A stretch of 64,000 bases of DNA from assembly GCA_020081605.1 (NCBI GenBank), contig JAHREC010000062.1:1-64000 (forward strand), read 5' to 3'. Made by a program: the position numbers and the translations under genes. Origin of the DNA: Albifimbria verrucaria. Its lineage: Eukaryota; Ascomycota; Sordariomycetes; Hypocreales; Stachybotryaceae. Position 1 is the first letter of the stretch; the number at the start of each line of letters is the position of its first letter. Under the pieces are notes generated by a model. The model was not told the origin of the DNA and made no database searches. It was given only the letters and a program-made list of their open reading frames with translations. Below are positions 45,576 through 56,367 of the stretch, piece by piece.

Positions 45576-46218
45576 TGTTACGATCCTGGCTACCACGATG
45601 ACTAAGCCACACAAAAACAATACTTTACTCTAGATATAATTACTCTAAATAAAGAAATTCTTATAAGAAAGATACTATAATAAGTTAATAGGCTAATATA
45701 TAAAAAAACCTAATTCTCTTATTAAATAAATAAAAAATTATTCGATTATAACTAAGTAAATATTATAATAATTACTATATAGGGAAAGTCAGGTAGAGGC
45801 AGCACGAGATATTATTTAAGGTAGCTATACTATGATTATAAGACTAAAGCTTATAGGCTTAGGTTAGCGCTCCTAAGCCTATAAGAAAACTCCATTAGGT
45901 CCCTAGCGTGTCGTGATTTAGTCTATAGGGTAGGCTATATAACTTTATAATACTAAATAAATATATATCTAAGATAAATATATATATATAGGAATCTCCT
46001 TCTAGTTATTAGAATAAAGACTATTAGCTAATAATAATATATAATTATTAAAGTACTTTAAGAATTTAATTCCTTTTAAAACCCTGAATTAATTAATAAT
46101 AATTATTATTATAATTATTACTTTATATATATATCTTATCCCCTAATTATAAATAATATATACTGAGATAATCTAATTAACTCTATATCTCTTTTAACGT
46201 ATAGTCCAGATCGTTACA
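45576..46218 (+). mobile_element. Solo LTR related to the chromovirus family
   Basis: Begins TGTTACGATCCTGGCTACCA and contains GATGACTAAG shortly after, close to the chromovirus LTR start. It ends CCAGATCGTTACA like the chromovirus LTR end. The length is about 643 bp and the middle is RIPed and AT-rich. No internal element sequence follows and no second LTR is nearby, so it is a recombination-derived or truncated solo LTR of a related family. The flanks ATAGA and CTAAT do not match, so the target duplication is lost or mutated. Confidence 0.7.
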
Positions 46219-46581
46219 CTAATTAAGAGTATATCGCTAGATATTATTACTGCTAGCATACCTTTTAGAGAAGCACTTGGATTCTTAGCTTATCACAAGC
46301 GACATCCCAAAGATTATAATCGAAGTTCCCCTACTATGCATAAAGTGAATTCATAGTACCTGATGCTAGAACGTTGGACAGCGGATCCTAATTTAAGTTA
46401 AACCATGCCTATGTCAACGTCAGTAACATTCGGCCATGGTTGCAGCTTCTAATCTACTCCAGACCGCCACGGTAAACGTTACGGCTACTTCCACACCTTC
46501 TAGTGCCCATCTCACGTGTTTCGGTTTTGCCTTAGAAAACTCCAGGCTGGCCATGCTTCATGCGCTTGACTTGCAGCTGGT
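46219..46581. other. 3' flank of the terpene cyclase; possible continuation in another frame
   Basis: On the minus strand, directly past the frame used by the terpene cyclase, a neighbouring frame reads SCPRYHSGQILNQLQVKRM before stopping near 46529. It looks like the natural continuation past a single-base shift, but no prenyltransferase domain follows. Confidence 0.5.
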
Positions 46582-47654
46582 TCAGTATCTGACCCGAATG
46601 ATATCGAGGGCAAGACATCCCCAGATCAGATTGCCACTGATCATGTACTGTGCTACCTCAACCAGGCATTTGGAACCTGGGGAGAGATCTTTCCTGCCAT
46701 CAAGACTCTGGATGGTTTCGCAGAATTCTGAGACTTTGGATTTTATTAACTGAAGCACTCGAATCTTCGCTTTCTCTTCGGTAAGCGATTCCTGCTTCAT
46801 GAGAACCCAAACTGCGTTTGTGTCAGACTTCTCTGCTGCGTGGGCTCGCTCCTTTTCCCAAGATTGAATATCATTTGTGAGGCCTGCAGCCAGCCATGCA
46901 GGCCGTGTAAGTCTCTCGCACTCGTCCATTTCTTCAGCGGGAACGGTGAGGTTCATCCCGAACTTCATTAGGCCAATCGACACACTGTACAACAATGAGT
47001 ATTTCAACAACACAGAGCGACTGGAGTGTCCTACTAAGAGCCAGTATCGACTACTCTGAAGTCCAAGTAGTCCTCAAAGGATTCGAAGTCGGTACGGTCC
47101 CGTGGAAAGGCCCAGTAGCGAAGTAGATACTTTATCGTGGCTTTCGTACTTATTTGATCGATCTCCATCATGTCTTTGAATATTTCTTGAAGAATGTAGC
47201 TCACACCAGTCGCATTCGTAGAATCTCTGCCAGTCTGAAAGTTTTTAATCACATCCATGACGGCTTGGTCGTCAAGTGCTGGTGCCTGGTATCTATTAGC
47301 ATCACATTTCTTTGGTCTATATAATAATCGGCATACCCCGCCATCATTGGCTGCATCCATGAGATCATCAAACATGAAAACGAACTGGATGATGTACGAG
47401 ATGATCTCCAGTCGTTCCGGGAGACATTCCGGGAAGGCAACAGCGGTGCAGTTGTACACTGGTCCCAGAAGTCCGGCAAAGCTGCCTAAAGACTTGGGGA
47501 TCGGGCCTACGAACCTTTGCCAATCATCTAGTAGACGGATTGCACCGTAGTCTGTCAAATCCGAGTTGCGATGGCATCGAAGATGGATGCCGTCGCAAAG
47601 TCCTTGATTATCATAAGACGAAGGGTCAATGAGATGGGAATAGCGATATTCCAT
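46582..47654 (-). CDS. Class I terpene cyclase (cyclase half of a PTTS-type enzyme)
   Basis: Exons 47654-47035 and 46984-46582 are joined by a 50-bp intron (GTAGGA donor, TACAG acceptor) with matching phase, giving 340 residues. The aspartate-rich motif DDLMD is at residues 96-100 and the second metal site NDIQSWEKE (NDxxSxxxE) is at 244-252, so the Mg-binding set of a class I cyclase is complete. The N terminus (MEYRYSHLIDPSSYDNQGLC) resembles the cyclase domains of fungal bifunctional prenyltransferase-terpene synthases, which make di- and sesterterpenes. Those proteins continue into a prenyltransferase domain. Here the frame ends just where the domain boundary would be, and the next frame over reads SCPRYHSGQI, so a frameshift has removed the end. 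Prenyl diphosphate would then have to come from another enzyme. It faces away from the FAD monooxygenase. Confidence 0.8.
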
Positions 47655-49385
47655 GATGAACTTGACAGGCTTGCGGACACCGGCAGATGAAAACTTATCT
47701 TTATGCACTAGACTCGTTTGCGAATGCAAATAAAGTCACAATATCTGGCTGGCACAGCTTGACTCTCATGCTTAATTCGCTGGGTAGGACCATGGTTTTC
47801 TTATGAATTTATGGTTCGCTCTGCCGCTTCAACCGCTTACAAACCTACCATGCGTGACAGCGCAAAGTACAACGACATCATTTCAGCTGAGTTCTCCGTC
47901 CTAGTACTCTAAACCCTTCTGTTCAAGCAGACCCCGCTGGTATGCGTCAGAGAGGATATTTTCTCGAAAGTGGCGACTGAAAGCAAGTCCAGCTTTTGTC
48001 TCTATCGTTCTACCCTGTGTAACTTTCTCATAAAATACCGTAGAGACATGCAAAGATAAGCTCTTTGGAGCAAGGATAATCAGCCATTGACATCACACGG
48101 ATGGTAATTTCCTATAGGTTCCAGAGACTCCACTCCAGCTTCCCAGCCACCATCAGCCGATTCATTATTCAGCCGCATAGGAACGGTCTACACCGATTCA
48201 AGATGGAAATGTGACGATTGAATGAAGAAATTTCTACGAAGCGTTTCGATAAGGCTGTTGTTAGTAACTGGGCAAAGAACTGTGGGAATCAGCGATGATA
48301 GCTTATGTTCAACAGAGCAGACATACAGCGAGTTATAATCATGACTCTTATAAGAAACAATGACTAATGGAATCCTCTGGTGATAGTTTAACAACAACGT
48401 ATCATAAATGTGTTAGGCGAGCTCCACTGGTGGACTTGTTTCTTATCATCTTGAGGTAATCAACAGAAGGATCTGAGACACTGATGCGATATAAGACATC
48501 GACTGCAGATGAGACATTTGCTCATGCGTAGCGCCACTTCTGTAAGCTAGTTGTTACGCGGCCAGGCTAGACCGATCTAGGAAGGCGAGGAGTGTCGCAG
48601 TACGACGATCTTACGAAAACTATTCCTGGCTATAAACCGGGAATTTTTCACGAATCAGCAATCATAATCACATGGACGCCCGGATTGTATGCATGACTCT
48701 ATGCCCTTGAACCCGAAGCCTGATAGGATGTAGCTATCCCACAACATAGCAGTCTTACTTGTAATATACCTTTATGCGATGAGGGAAATCCTCGTAAATA
48801 CATCATCAGCCCATCTAGCAGTGTCTCAATATACTTGGATACTATCCGGTTTAATTCATCAAGATTCCGGTCCGTTACATCCTCTGAGGCTTCTAGGCAG
48901 TCAAGGGGACAGATCCATGGGTGTAATAACACATCACGATGCACTGCAGCTTGCAGCACAAAAAGAAAAAAGCATGCAGCCAATTTTGGATAGCTTTGCG
49001 AGTGATGCGGACCTACAGTTGCGGGAAATCCCATATCATTTACTAGGGTCGTAGCCTGCCATTCATTTGGAAAGGCCCATTCACAATCGTGAGATGTGCA
49101 ACACGACTTGTGAAGCCGCAGAATCCTGTTTTCCTGTTTTGTCTACCTCATTTGCCACGAAGCTGCATACTCTAGAGTAGATGCAAGGTCACCACCGCCT
49201 GACGTCTGCTTTGCCTCATGCCCACAGCATCCTTTACATTATCCTCTCTCCCAACATCCTCGACTGGAACAGATACGATATCTCGTGCTATGCTTGCAGC
49301 CTTTGGAAGTGAGGGTTCGAGTATGGCTGCTACGTCCTCTATTGCTTCAATTTCCCCAGTGTCCCTACACGCACCCTTGAGCACA
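47655..49385. other. Long region between the divergent terpene cyclase and monooxygenase genes
   Basis: No convincing gene. A 111-codon minus-strand frame at 48699-49034 starts at an ATG and contains DVTDRNLDELNRIVSKYIET, but no family is recognised. A 67-codon plus-strand frame (49218-49421) overlaps the monooxygenase start in another frame. The region probably holds a shared cluster promoter. Confidence 0.45.
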
Positions 49386-51929
49386 ATGAAACTTCTTCGG
49401 CAAGTCAAAAGGTCCCTCTAAAGGTTCTCATAATTGGTGCGGGCATCTCCGGCTTAACTCTGGCGCACATGTTGCATCGAGCCGGAATCGAGTACCTTAT
49501 TCTTGAACGTGGAGACAGCGTTGAATTTCATGGAGGTGCTAGCATTGGCCTACGACCCAGTGCATTGCGCATACTTGACCAGCTCGGCTGCTACGAAGAT
49601 GCAACATCTCTTGGTGTCCCTATGAATTCAGTCGCGCTTCGTCGCAGTGACGGCCAGGTCTTCCAATTGTTCAAAGGAGTTGGTAAATCGAAGCAACGCT
49701 TCGGTTATGCCACGCAATTCTTCGAGCGTAGTGAGCTGCTTCAAGTTATCTATAAGCTTCTGCCCGACAAGCTATCCCTTCTTCTCTCGCGCGACGTCGT
49801 CGATATCGTCTCCAAACCCAACGGTGCATCCATTATAACAGACAATGGGGAAGTCCATCATGCCGATATCATCATCGGCGCAGATGGAGTGAGGAGCCTG
49901 ACGCGGAGAACAATTTGGGACAACCTAGGCAGAGCTGAGCCGCAAGAGATCGCAAATGAGAGAGCTGGTAAGTCTAAACTGATTCATAGCACGCAATGTT
50001 CATTATTCACCAACCGTTTGCAGCCATGACATCAGACTACGCCTGCTTGTTTGGCATCTCTGAGTACGAGACGGACGATCCTGAGATAAAGCCTTGCACC
50101 GGCCAAGTCACATATGCCAATTGTAAATCTCTTGCCGTCATCTTTTCTGCTACAAATCGCTATTTCTGGGTTCTCACGGTAAAACAACCTAGAAAGTTTT
50201 CTTGTGATGATATTCCTCATACACTTCAGAAGACGCCGCTGCTTGCGCCCAAGTCAACGGCAGCCTAATGGTCACCCAGAAGACATCGTTCGCTCATTTG
50301 TGGAAAGCCCGTGCAAAGTATAAGATGGTGTCCTTGGAGGAAGCGAACTTCCAACGCTGGCATCACGGCAGATTTGCAATACTGGGCGACGCTGCGCATA
50401 AGGTAACGCCAAATGCTGGTTTTGGAGGCAACACGGCAATCGAGAGTGCCGCCGTGTTATCGAACCTCCTCTACCAGGCCATAAATATCAACAAAGGCAC
50501 ATTGCCGCTTGCGGAAAATGAAATAAGTGCCATATTCGAACAGTATTACCAAATCCGTGCTTCCAAGGTAGCGCAGGCATGTGCACTGTCCGCTATTATG
50601 ACTCGGGTCGAGGCTATGGACAACTGGCTTTATCGCATGGCAGCAATAAGAGTTCTCCCATCTCTCGGTGAGGAGGAATTCTTCATGCTGGAAGCAGAAA
50701 TGTTGTTGGGAGCAGACATGGTCAACTTCATACCAGACAAGACGCAGCCGTCGATAATTCCCTGGCAGGGGTGGACCGTGGAACGGCTCGCTGCAGATTA
50801 CAAAATGACATGGATATCAAACCAGGAAATGGTTTTAATCATAGTCTTGGTTGCGGTACTATTCATTTGGATGAGCCACCACTCGAATGAAGGTTCAGGC
50901 ATATCCCATCTCCACAGCTCTGCGCCACCAGCTGCAGATTCTCGTAGCACCAACAGGAGCCTTTTGTCATTTATGAAGCATACCTCAGCTGACACGCTCT
51001 ATCTTGAGCCATTTTCGTGGGGCGCATGGATGGGATTGTTGTTTGTTTTCAACAGTATTATGCCTCTAGGCACGATTATAAGCATCGAACTTCTACGCAT
51101 CGGAAATGCTAGGCTCTTGCGCAGGATGTGAGTGATACCCTCGAAACGCCATGTCCATAAGCACCTACTGACTTGTAAGGATACTTCTGCTCCCATTAGC
51201 ACTTTTCACCCGTAGCGGCCTGTTATTGGGAGTTGCGGCTATCAGTGGCTTTGCTGTCATCAGGGCCATCCCTACCGAGCTCCACCTCCCGTCCCGAATG
51301 CTCCTCCCAAGTGTAGCAAAATCTCTTTCGCATTCCGTAGTACTCACAGCAGGGCTTGCTCCTATCCTGGCTTCATTGTCAGGTCAAGTTTTACTTCTCC
51401 AACCCTCAGCCTAATGACTGTCGGCAACTTTATTTTATTACAGATAGCTCTCCTACTGGGCATGACTCTCATTTCAGAGTTTGTGAGATATTACTACTAC
51501 CGAACTCCTCAATCCCGTGTCTATGGCTTCGATGATATCATGACACTTAGAAAGATGTACTGCTTAAGCTTCCTCGGCAGCTTCTTCAACCATATATGTA
51601 CCGTGGGGTTTGCCTTATGGTCTAAGAATGCGTCGGAACTGAGTACCCTTGTTTATGACATGGCTAAAGTAGCCCGCGGCAGCCTTTCAAGTACCAAAGT
51701 AACGTGTCTGACTTTAGTATCTCTGATGGGCTGTATAACGCTCACTACAGCGTGCGCCAGCTGTGTGCGATATCTACATCCTGCGAACAGATGTGTCTCT
51801 TGCTTTGTTAAGATGTCTCCCTCTGTACTCGTTGTAAGTATATTACTAGGCCCTGGCAGCATAGTGCCTCTGCTCTGGCTGTGGCGTGAGGGAAGGTTAC
51901 GATATGAGGTTATTTCAAAACTGGAATAG
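49386..51929 (+). CDS. FAD-dependent monooxygenase with long polytopic C-terminal tail
   Basis: Segments are 49386-49967, 50024-51127 and 51180-51929; the introns (56 and 52 bp) have GTAAGT and GTGAGT donors and joining phases. VLIIGAGISGLTLAHML is the N-terminal FAD-binding GxGxxG. The DG motif is IIIGADGVRS, and ILGDAAHKVTPNAGFGGNTA is the GD motif. These define a PaxM-type flavin monooxygenase, the class that epoxidises prenyl chains in indole-diterpene and meroterpenoid pathways. After residue 450 the sequence becomes membrane-spanning: VLIIVLVAVLFIWM, WMGLLFVFNSIMPLGTI, then five or more hydrophobic segments to 51929. Three frame problems occur: at the start codon (ATG 49386 is one base out of frame), near 50217 and near 51385. 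They look like single-base indels. The fused membrane part is unusually long for this family. Confidence 0.78.
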
Positions 51930-52858
51930 GGTCGACAATCACTTAGAAAGAGCGGACCTCGTAATTGCCTAGATTAATCAAGCTAGGCAGTTCATCTCAA
52001 CGGTAGGATTGATCTTCCGGATTCCCATCCCGTCATACTGGAGGTAGATGATAATGAAATTCAACACAACTTGAAGGTAGCAAGAGGGTCGACCAGGAAC
52101 ATACTATTGATCATTTTATTCGCTGTATTTCCATGATGAACATATTATGGCGCATTTGGCTTTGGCAACGATAACCGCCTACGTGTCCATCTTCAACTGT
52201 AGTCGGAGGGGGCATTAGCACCATAAGCGAAGTTGGCTTGTTGCCATGTCATTCTATAGAGATAAGTTTCTGCACGGAATAGAAAGAGCTCCCAACGTGC
52301 ATGAGTAAAGGCAAGGAGGTCCCGGAATTTCCTGAGGAGCCTACTTGAATCGCGCTTCCATACACAAGGCCGCGTATGACGCCTCCATTTCAGCCGCTGT
52401 TACGTTGCGTACGCAGCCGGAAGAGTTCAACTAATCATATGAGAGGCGTGTCTCAGCTGGACCATGACACTACGATAATGGCAACACACCTGCATAGCCA
52501 AGCATTGCAACTAATCATATGAAATATATGTCTCAGTAGGGTGGCAACCTTTGCGATTATCATCCTACATGTGTAGGGCTGATCTGGTTCACCCGATCAT
52601 AAGCGCTCCAAGAGTGGTGAGGTGCAGTGCAGATAGCTGGAGCACTTTCCGAGCGGCTGCAGTATGACGAATTCGTGGATAAGTAGGTATTGGCTTACAC
52701 AAAAATGTCTTAAGTGAACATTCCGCTATTTGTTCTTCAAAGGTCCACTCCTGCAAGAGTTTGTTTAACCTCTCTAGCTGCTGGTACCACACTTCTAGGA
52801 CACACTTATCCATATAGTAACCTGAATTTGCTCATCTTTGTCTGGGAAATCTTCCACA
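51930..52858. other. Spacer before the membrane protein gene
   Basis: A direct repeat pair, CAACTAATCATATGA near 52430 and 52508, lies within two similar 70-bp blocks that also share GTCTCAG. A 74-codon minus-strand frame at 52589-52813 has no known features. It probably contains the promoter of the gene at 52859. Confidence 0.4.
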
Positions 52859-53674
52859 ATGCTTGCCTCGATGAATCGTGCCATCGAGCGCATTGAAAGG
52901 TCCACTTACATGAACGCTCGAACCTTTGATTATGTCTGCATCATCAGTGGATTATTAAGTTTCGTCTTTACCTTGGTCGCACTGGCCACAGCGGGCTTTT
53001 TCCCACCAACCCCGCCATCGTGGGATGCTGAGCGTACTGCCAAACATTATCAAGATCACGAAAAGGGTATCAAAGCCGGTGCTGTTCTCTTACTTCTCGC
53101 CGGTCTGTGTTACTTTCCCATGGTAGCAATTATATCGGGTCAGATACGACGGATCCCAAATGTCCCTGAAGCTGTCATAGCACTCCAACTGGCTGCTGGG
53201 GCCTGCGTTGGTTGTTTCTTCGTTGTTGCCGGCCTCTGTCTGGCCGGTGCCGTCTTTCGTGTCAACCGCCCTGCCGAAATCACTGAGGCGCTTAACGACC
53301 TGTTTTGGCTCAGCTTTCTACTACCCGTGCCGACTTTCCAGGCGCAGATGTTTGCTTTCACTTGGGCCATTGTGGTTGATACACGCCCAAAGCCATATTT
53401 TCCGAAGAGCCTGGTGGTTATTAATACTGTCACCCTTCTCCTTTATTTCCCCATGTATACATTATATGCCTTCCATACAGGGCCATTGGCGTGGAACGGC
53501 GGGGTATCGTTTTGGATGCCAATGTGTATTTACTTTGTACAACAGGCAATTGAGTACGTTGCCTTGTGGAAAGGGGTAACTTCCGAGGCGGACATGACGG
53601 AGCATATTACACTCACCAACAAGTCACTCAATGATGGTGCTAGAGGCTCTTCCGCCCTCAAGAACCATGTGTAG
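52859..53674 (+). CDS. Polytopic integral membrane protein, 271 aa
   Basis: A single intact exon from ATG 52859, preceded by CACA, an acceptable start context. About seven hydrophobic segments are visible: IISGLLSFVFTLVALATAG, AVLLLLAGLCYFPMVAI, LAAGACVGCFFVVAGLCL, FWLSFLLPVPTF, MFAFTWAIVVD, LVVINTVTLLLYFPMYTLY and WMPMCIYFVQQAIEYVAL. A polar loop (PSWDAERTAKHYQDHEKG) sits between the first two. I recognise it as a fungal hypothetical membrane protein type with no assigned function. It is about the size of Pyr4/PaxB-type membrane terpene cyclases, but I do not see their conserved acidic residues clearly and do not call it one. Co-location with the monooxygenase and terpene cyclase suggests a cluster role such as transport or membrane scaffolding. 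Confidence 0.75.
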   Translation: MLASMNRAIERIERSTYMNARTFDYVCIISGLLSFVFTLVALATAGFFPPTPPSWDAERTAKHYQDHEKGIKAGAVLLLLAGLCYFPMVAIISGQIRRIPNVPEAVIALQLAAGACVGCFFVVAGLCLAGAVFRVNRPAEITEALNDLFWLSFLLPVPTFQAQMFAFTWAIVVDTRPKPYFPKSLVVINTVTLLLYFPMYTLYAFHTGPLAWNGGVSFWMPMCIYFVQQAIEYVALWKGVTSEADMTEHITLTNKSLNDGARGSSALKNHV

Positions 53675-54970
53675 AGCTCTGGAACACCGGCCATGGGTAA
53701 CGCTAAAGAAGATGGCTGGGTTATCTGTTGTATGAATCTGATTCTTAGCAGAATAGCTTGCTCTACTTGTTTGTGAAGGATACTAGTAGATCTAAGGCTT
53801 CCAGTGAAGAAATCACCCTGTAGTCCTAGAAGTCATCCAAGCTGAATCTCGTCGAGAGGGATCAGGATGTAGACAGAGAAAATAGTTTGTGCTAAAAAAC
53901 CAAACGATTGTTTAGAACGCAGCTATGTGACGAAACGGACTTGACTTTGACCACGGTTTGGATTTTACTTCTTGGGCTGGTCCATGTGCTCACACAGCTT
54001 CTTTGATATAAACCAATCCCGCTGGAGACAATTCGGCAAATAGGAAGGGATCTTGACATGGCCGAGGCCAATCGTAGAAAGCGAATGATTGCGCTCGTCC
54101 CATCTTGCATCTCATTGTAGTCAATTGCACACATAAATTTAACATATGAATCTCTGACCTACATACGTCGCGGCATTTGCTTTCCTATGCATTACCAATG
54201 AACAACAAACCAGTTCACGGAAGTCAAAATATAAAAGATATATAATTTTCCGATTTATGCCATGCGAGCCCCCAAAAAGACCAGTTTAGGATGAACTAAG
54301 GTTTAGATAGACGAACGCTGAACCTAAACCTCACTGTAACAGGCTCTTTGTCGAACATGCTGTCTTGTCCAGAACGATCTTTAAAGGACTTGTGTCTAAA
54401 ATGTACGATGATACTACAGTACAAGCCCGAAAATTTATTGAGTTTCATGGATGATATAGCCAGCCACAGGATCATGAATGCTTGTGATGATAATAAACTG
54501 AACGGAGGTTATTGGTGTCAGTGGTTTGTGTGGGGATGCCGGATTGTAAGCCCGCCATACTTGCCCTCCTCCGAAAACATTGACATTGACCTCATCAAGA
54601 CCAGCAAAGCTTAATTATACCACAATACAGTACTGGCTAGGAGTTGATAGCATGCGTGTTGTGGTCAGAAGTGTGCTGGTTACATTTCGGCTAAATGTTA
54701 TCTATTTAGCGTTTATTTTATCGCAGCGTCGTTAAGTATCAAGTTAAGAAAAGCAGACTATTAATCAGTTTCTTAATAATCAGTTTTATAACCTTAAGTA
54801 TTTCATATAGAAGTATTCTATAAAGAGTTTTTTATTTATATAAACTATAAATTAAACTAGATAAATAAAAATAATTTAACTATAAATATTATTATAAAAA
54901 TAATATTAATTTATTTTTATAAAATATATTTTATTTAATTTAATAATAAAACTAAATATCTTTTATTTAT
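53675..54970. other. Spacer passing into an AT-rich island
   Basis: An 88-codon plus-strand frame at 54348-54614 begins at TTG and has a few cysteines and tryptophans (WCQWFVWGC) but no signal peptide or known motif; I do not call it a gene. From about 54750 the sequence becomes nearly pure A/T. Confidence 0.4.
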
Positions 54971-54974
54971 ATAT

Positions 54975-55112
54975 ATATATATTTATATATATTCTTATAT
55001 ATTCTTCTATATTCTTATATATTCTTATATATTCTTATATATTCTTATATATTCTTATATATTCTTATATATTCTTATATATTCTTATATATTCTTATAT
55101 ATTCTTTATATA
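54975..55112. repeat. 10-bp AT minisatellite, TATATTCTTA units
   Basis: About a dozen near-perfect copies of TATATTCTTA in a row, flanked by related but degenerate TATATTCTTTATAT units. It lies inside an AT island of about 600 bp (54750-55330). Confidence 0.9.
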
Positions 55113-56367
55113 TTTTTTATATATATCTTTTTATTTTTAGAAAATATTATTAAATAAAGTATAATATATTACTTAATTATATTTACTTTTTATTATTATT
55201 ATTCACTTGCCTTTTAGGTAAACTTACTATACTATAGAGTATAATATTATATTATATCTTAATATATTATATAATAAACTTTAAAATATACTATTTCCGC
55301 TCGGTTCTTATAATCTATCTTTATACTGCTTATATTAAAAGTTATACTATTCCCAGAACTTAGTTCTCTCACATCTTTCTGCACCATGCGAAAATATAGG
55401 GAACATATAATATACGCTGGCAATGCACCCTCAATACAGGGTTATAAGAATGGGAAAGAAATCTAACTCTTGACACCCTGAATTGCATAGCTATCAAGTA
55501 CCTCCAATCTTCCAAGTTACAATTTGAAGTATATCTGTTCCCTATTTCATTCAGTATTCTGTGGCAGCTGTTTGTATCAAGCTCCAGATCAAATGGAGTT
55601 CACATTACCTGATGCATGGATTTACTCATCATTTGACTATTGGGAAGGCAGTAGGCGTATTCTCTCCCTCAATAATTTCCGGAACCAAGAAAGAGAGAAG
55701 AGCGAGAGTCGGTAGTTACGTAAACTGCTTGGCACAGACTATTTATTGGTATAGCCATTGGCCGAGAATTAGATGCATTTTTGGAAATTGAAACTGCACT
55801 AGGAATGAGAATGCTTACTTAGGTTAAGAACGTCAGTCATGAGTGACTACGGGTATACGATGCGGCACATAGTGAGGGGTCGAAAACACGACCCTGCAAG
55901 GCCACATCGGTGTGCTACGCTCGTCAACAAATCCAACCCTCACGTCCTGTTTTGAGGTCAAGATGACCTCATTAGTTTACTGTACGGCACGTAACGAAGA
56001 GACAGCTTCGTAGGATTCCACCGTAGCACCCCTTATTGAGGTATTCAATCACAGAAGAACAGAGGAATGGCCATATACTGCGGGGCCAGCGCCGCCACAT
56101 TGCTGCAAGACTACCTCGGTGTGTTAGATACTTCAATAATTTATGCAATGCTACACTCGTCGGAAAGGATCTGTGATCGTTCGGCTATGCTATGTAGCAT
56201 CCGAGCAAGGAACTGCTCCCCTAGTATTCTATCATGATTTCTTGATGCTTGTCTTAAATACGAAGCAAGCTCTCCATCTCAATCATTTCTATGCCCTCAC
56301 ACAGCAAACCCTGCCCTGTTTAGGCCTTGACGTTATTAAAAAAGTCTCGAACTACATAGTTCAAACG
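55113..56367. other. AT island remainder and upstream region of the M20 peptidase
   Basis: Up to 55330 the sequence is AT-only. From 55340 composition is normal. Two blocks around 55861-55920 and 56078-56155 share phrases such as GCGGCACAT or CGCCACATTG, CAAGGCCACATCGGTGT or CAAGACTACCTCGGTGT, and CTACRCTCGTC, so they look like a diverged duplication. No gene is supported before ATG 56368. Confidence 0.45.

Noticed and set aside
48699..49034. 111-codon minus-strand frame between terpene cyclase and monooxygenase
   Set aside because: It starts at an ATG and has a helical stretch, but there is no known motif, no signal peptide and no splice context; kept only as a remark in the spacer.
52859..53674. 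Call as a Pyr4/PaxB-type membrane terpene cyclase
   Set aside because: Size and helix count fit, but the conserved acidic motif residues of that family are not evident to me.
54348..54614. 88-codon plus-strand frame with several Cys and Trp
   Set aside because: It opens with TTG, has no signal peptide and no neighbour evidence.
54975..55112. Direct repeats considered as a CRISPR array
   Set aside because: Units are contiguous 10-mers without spacers, in a eukaryotic AT island.
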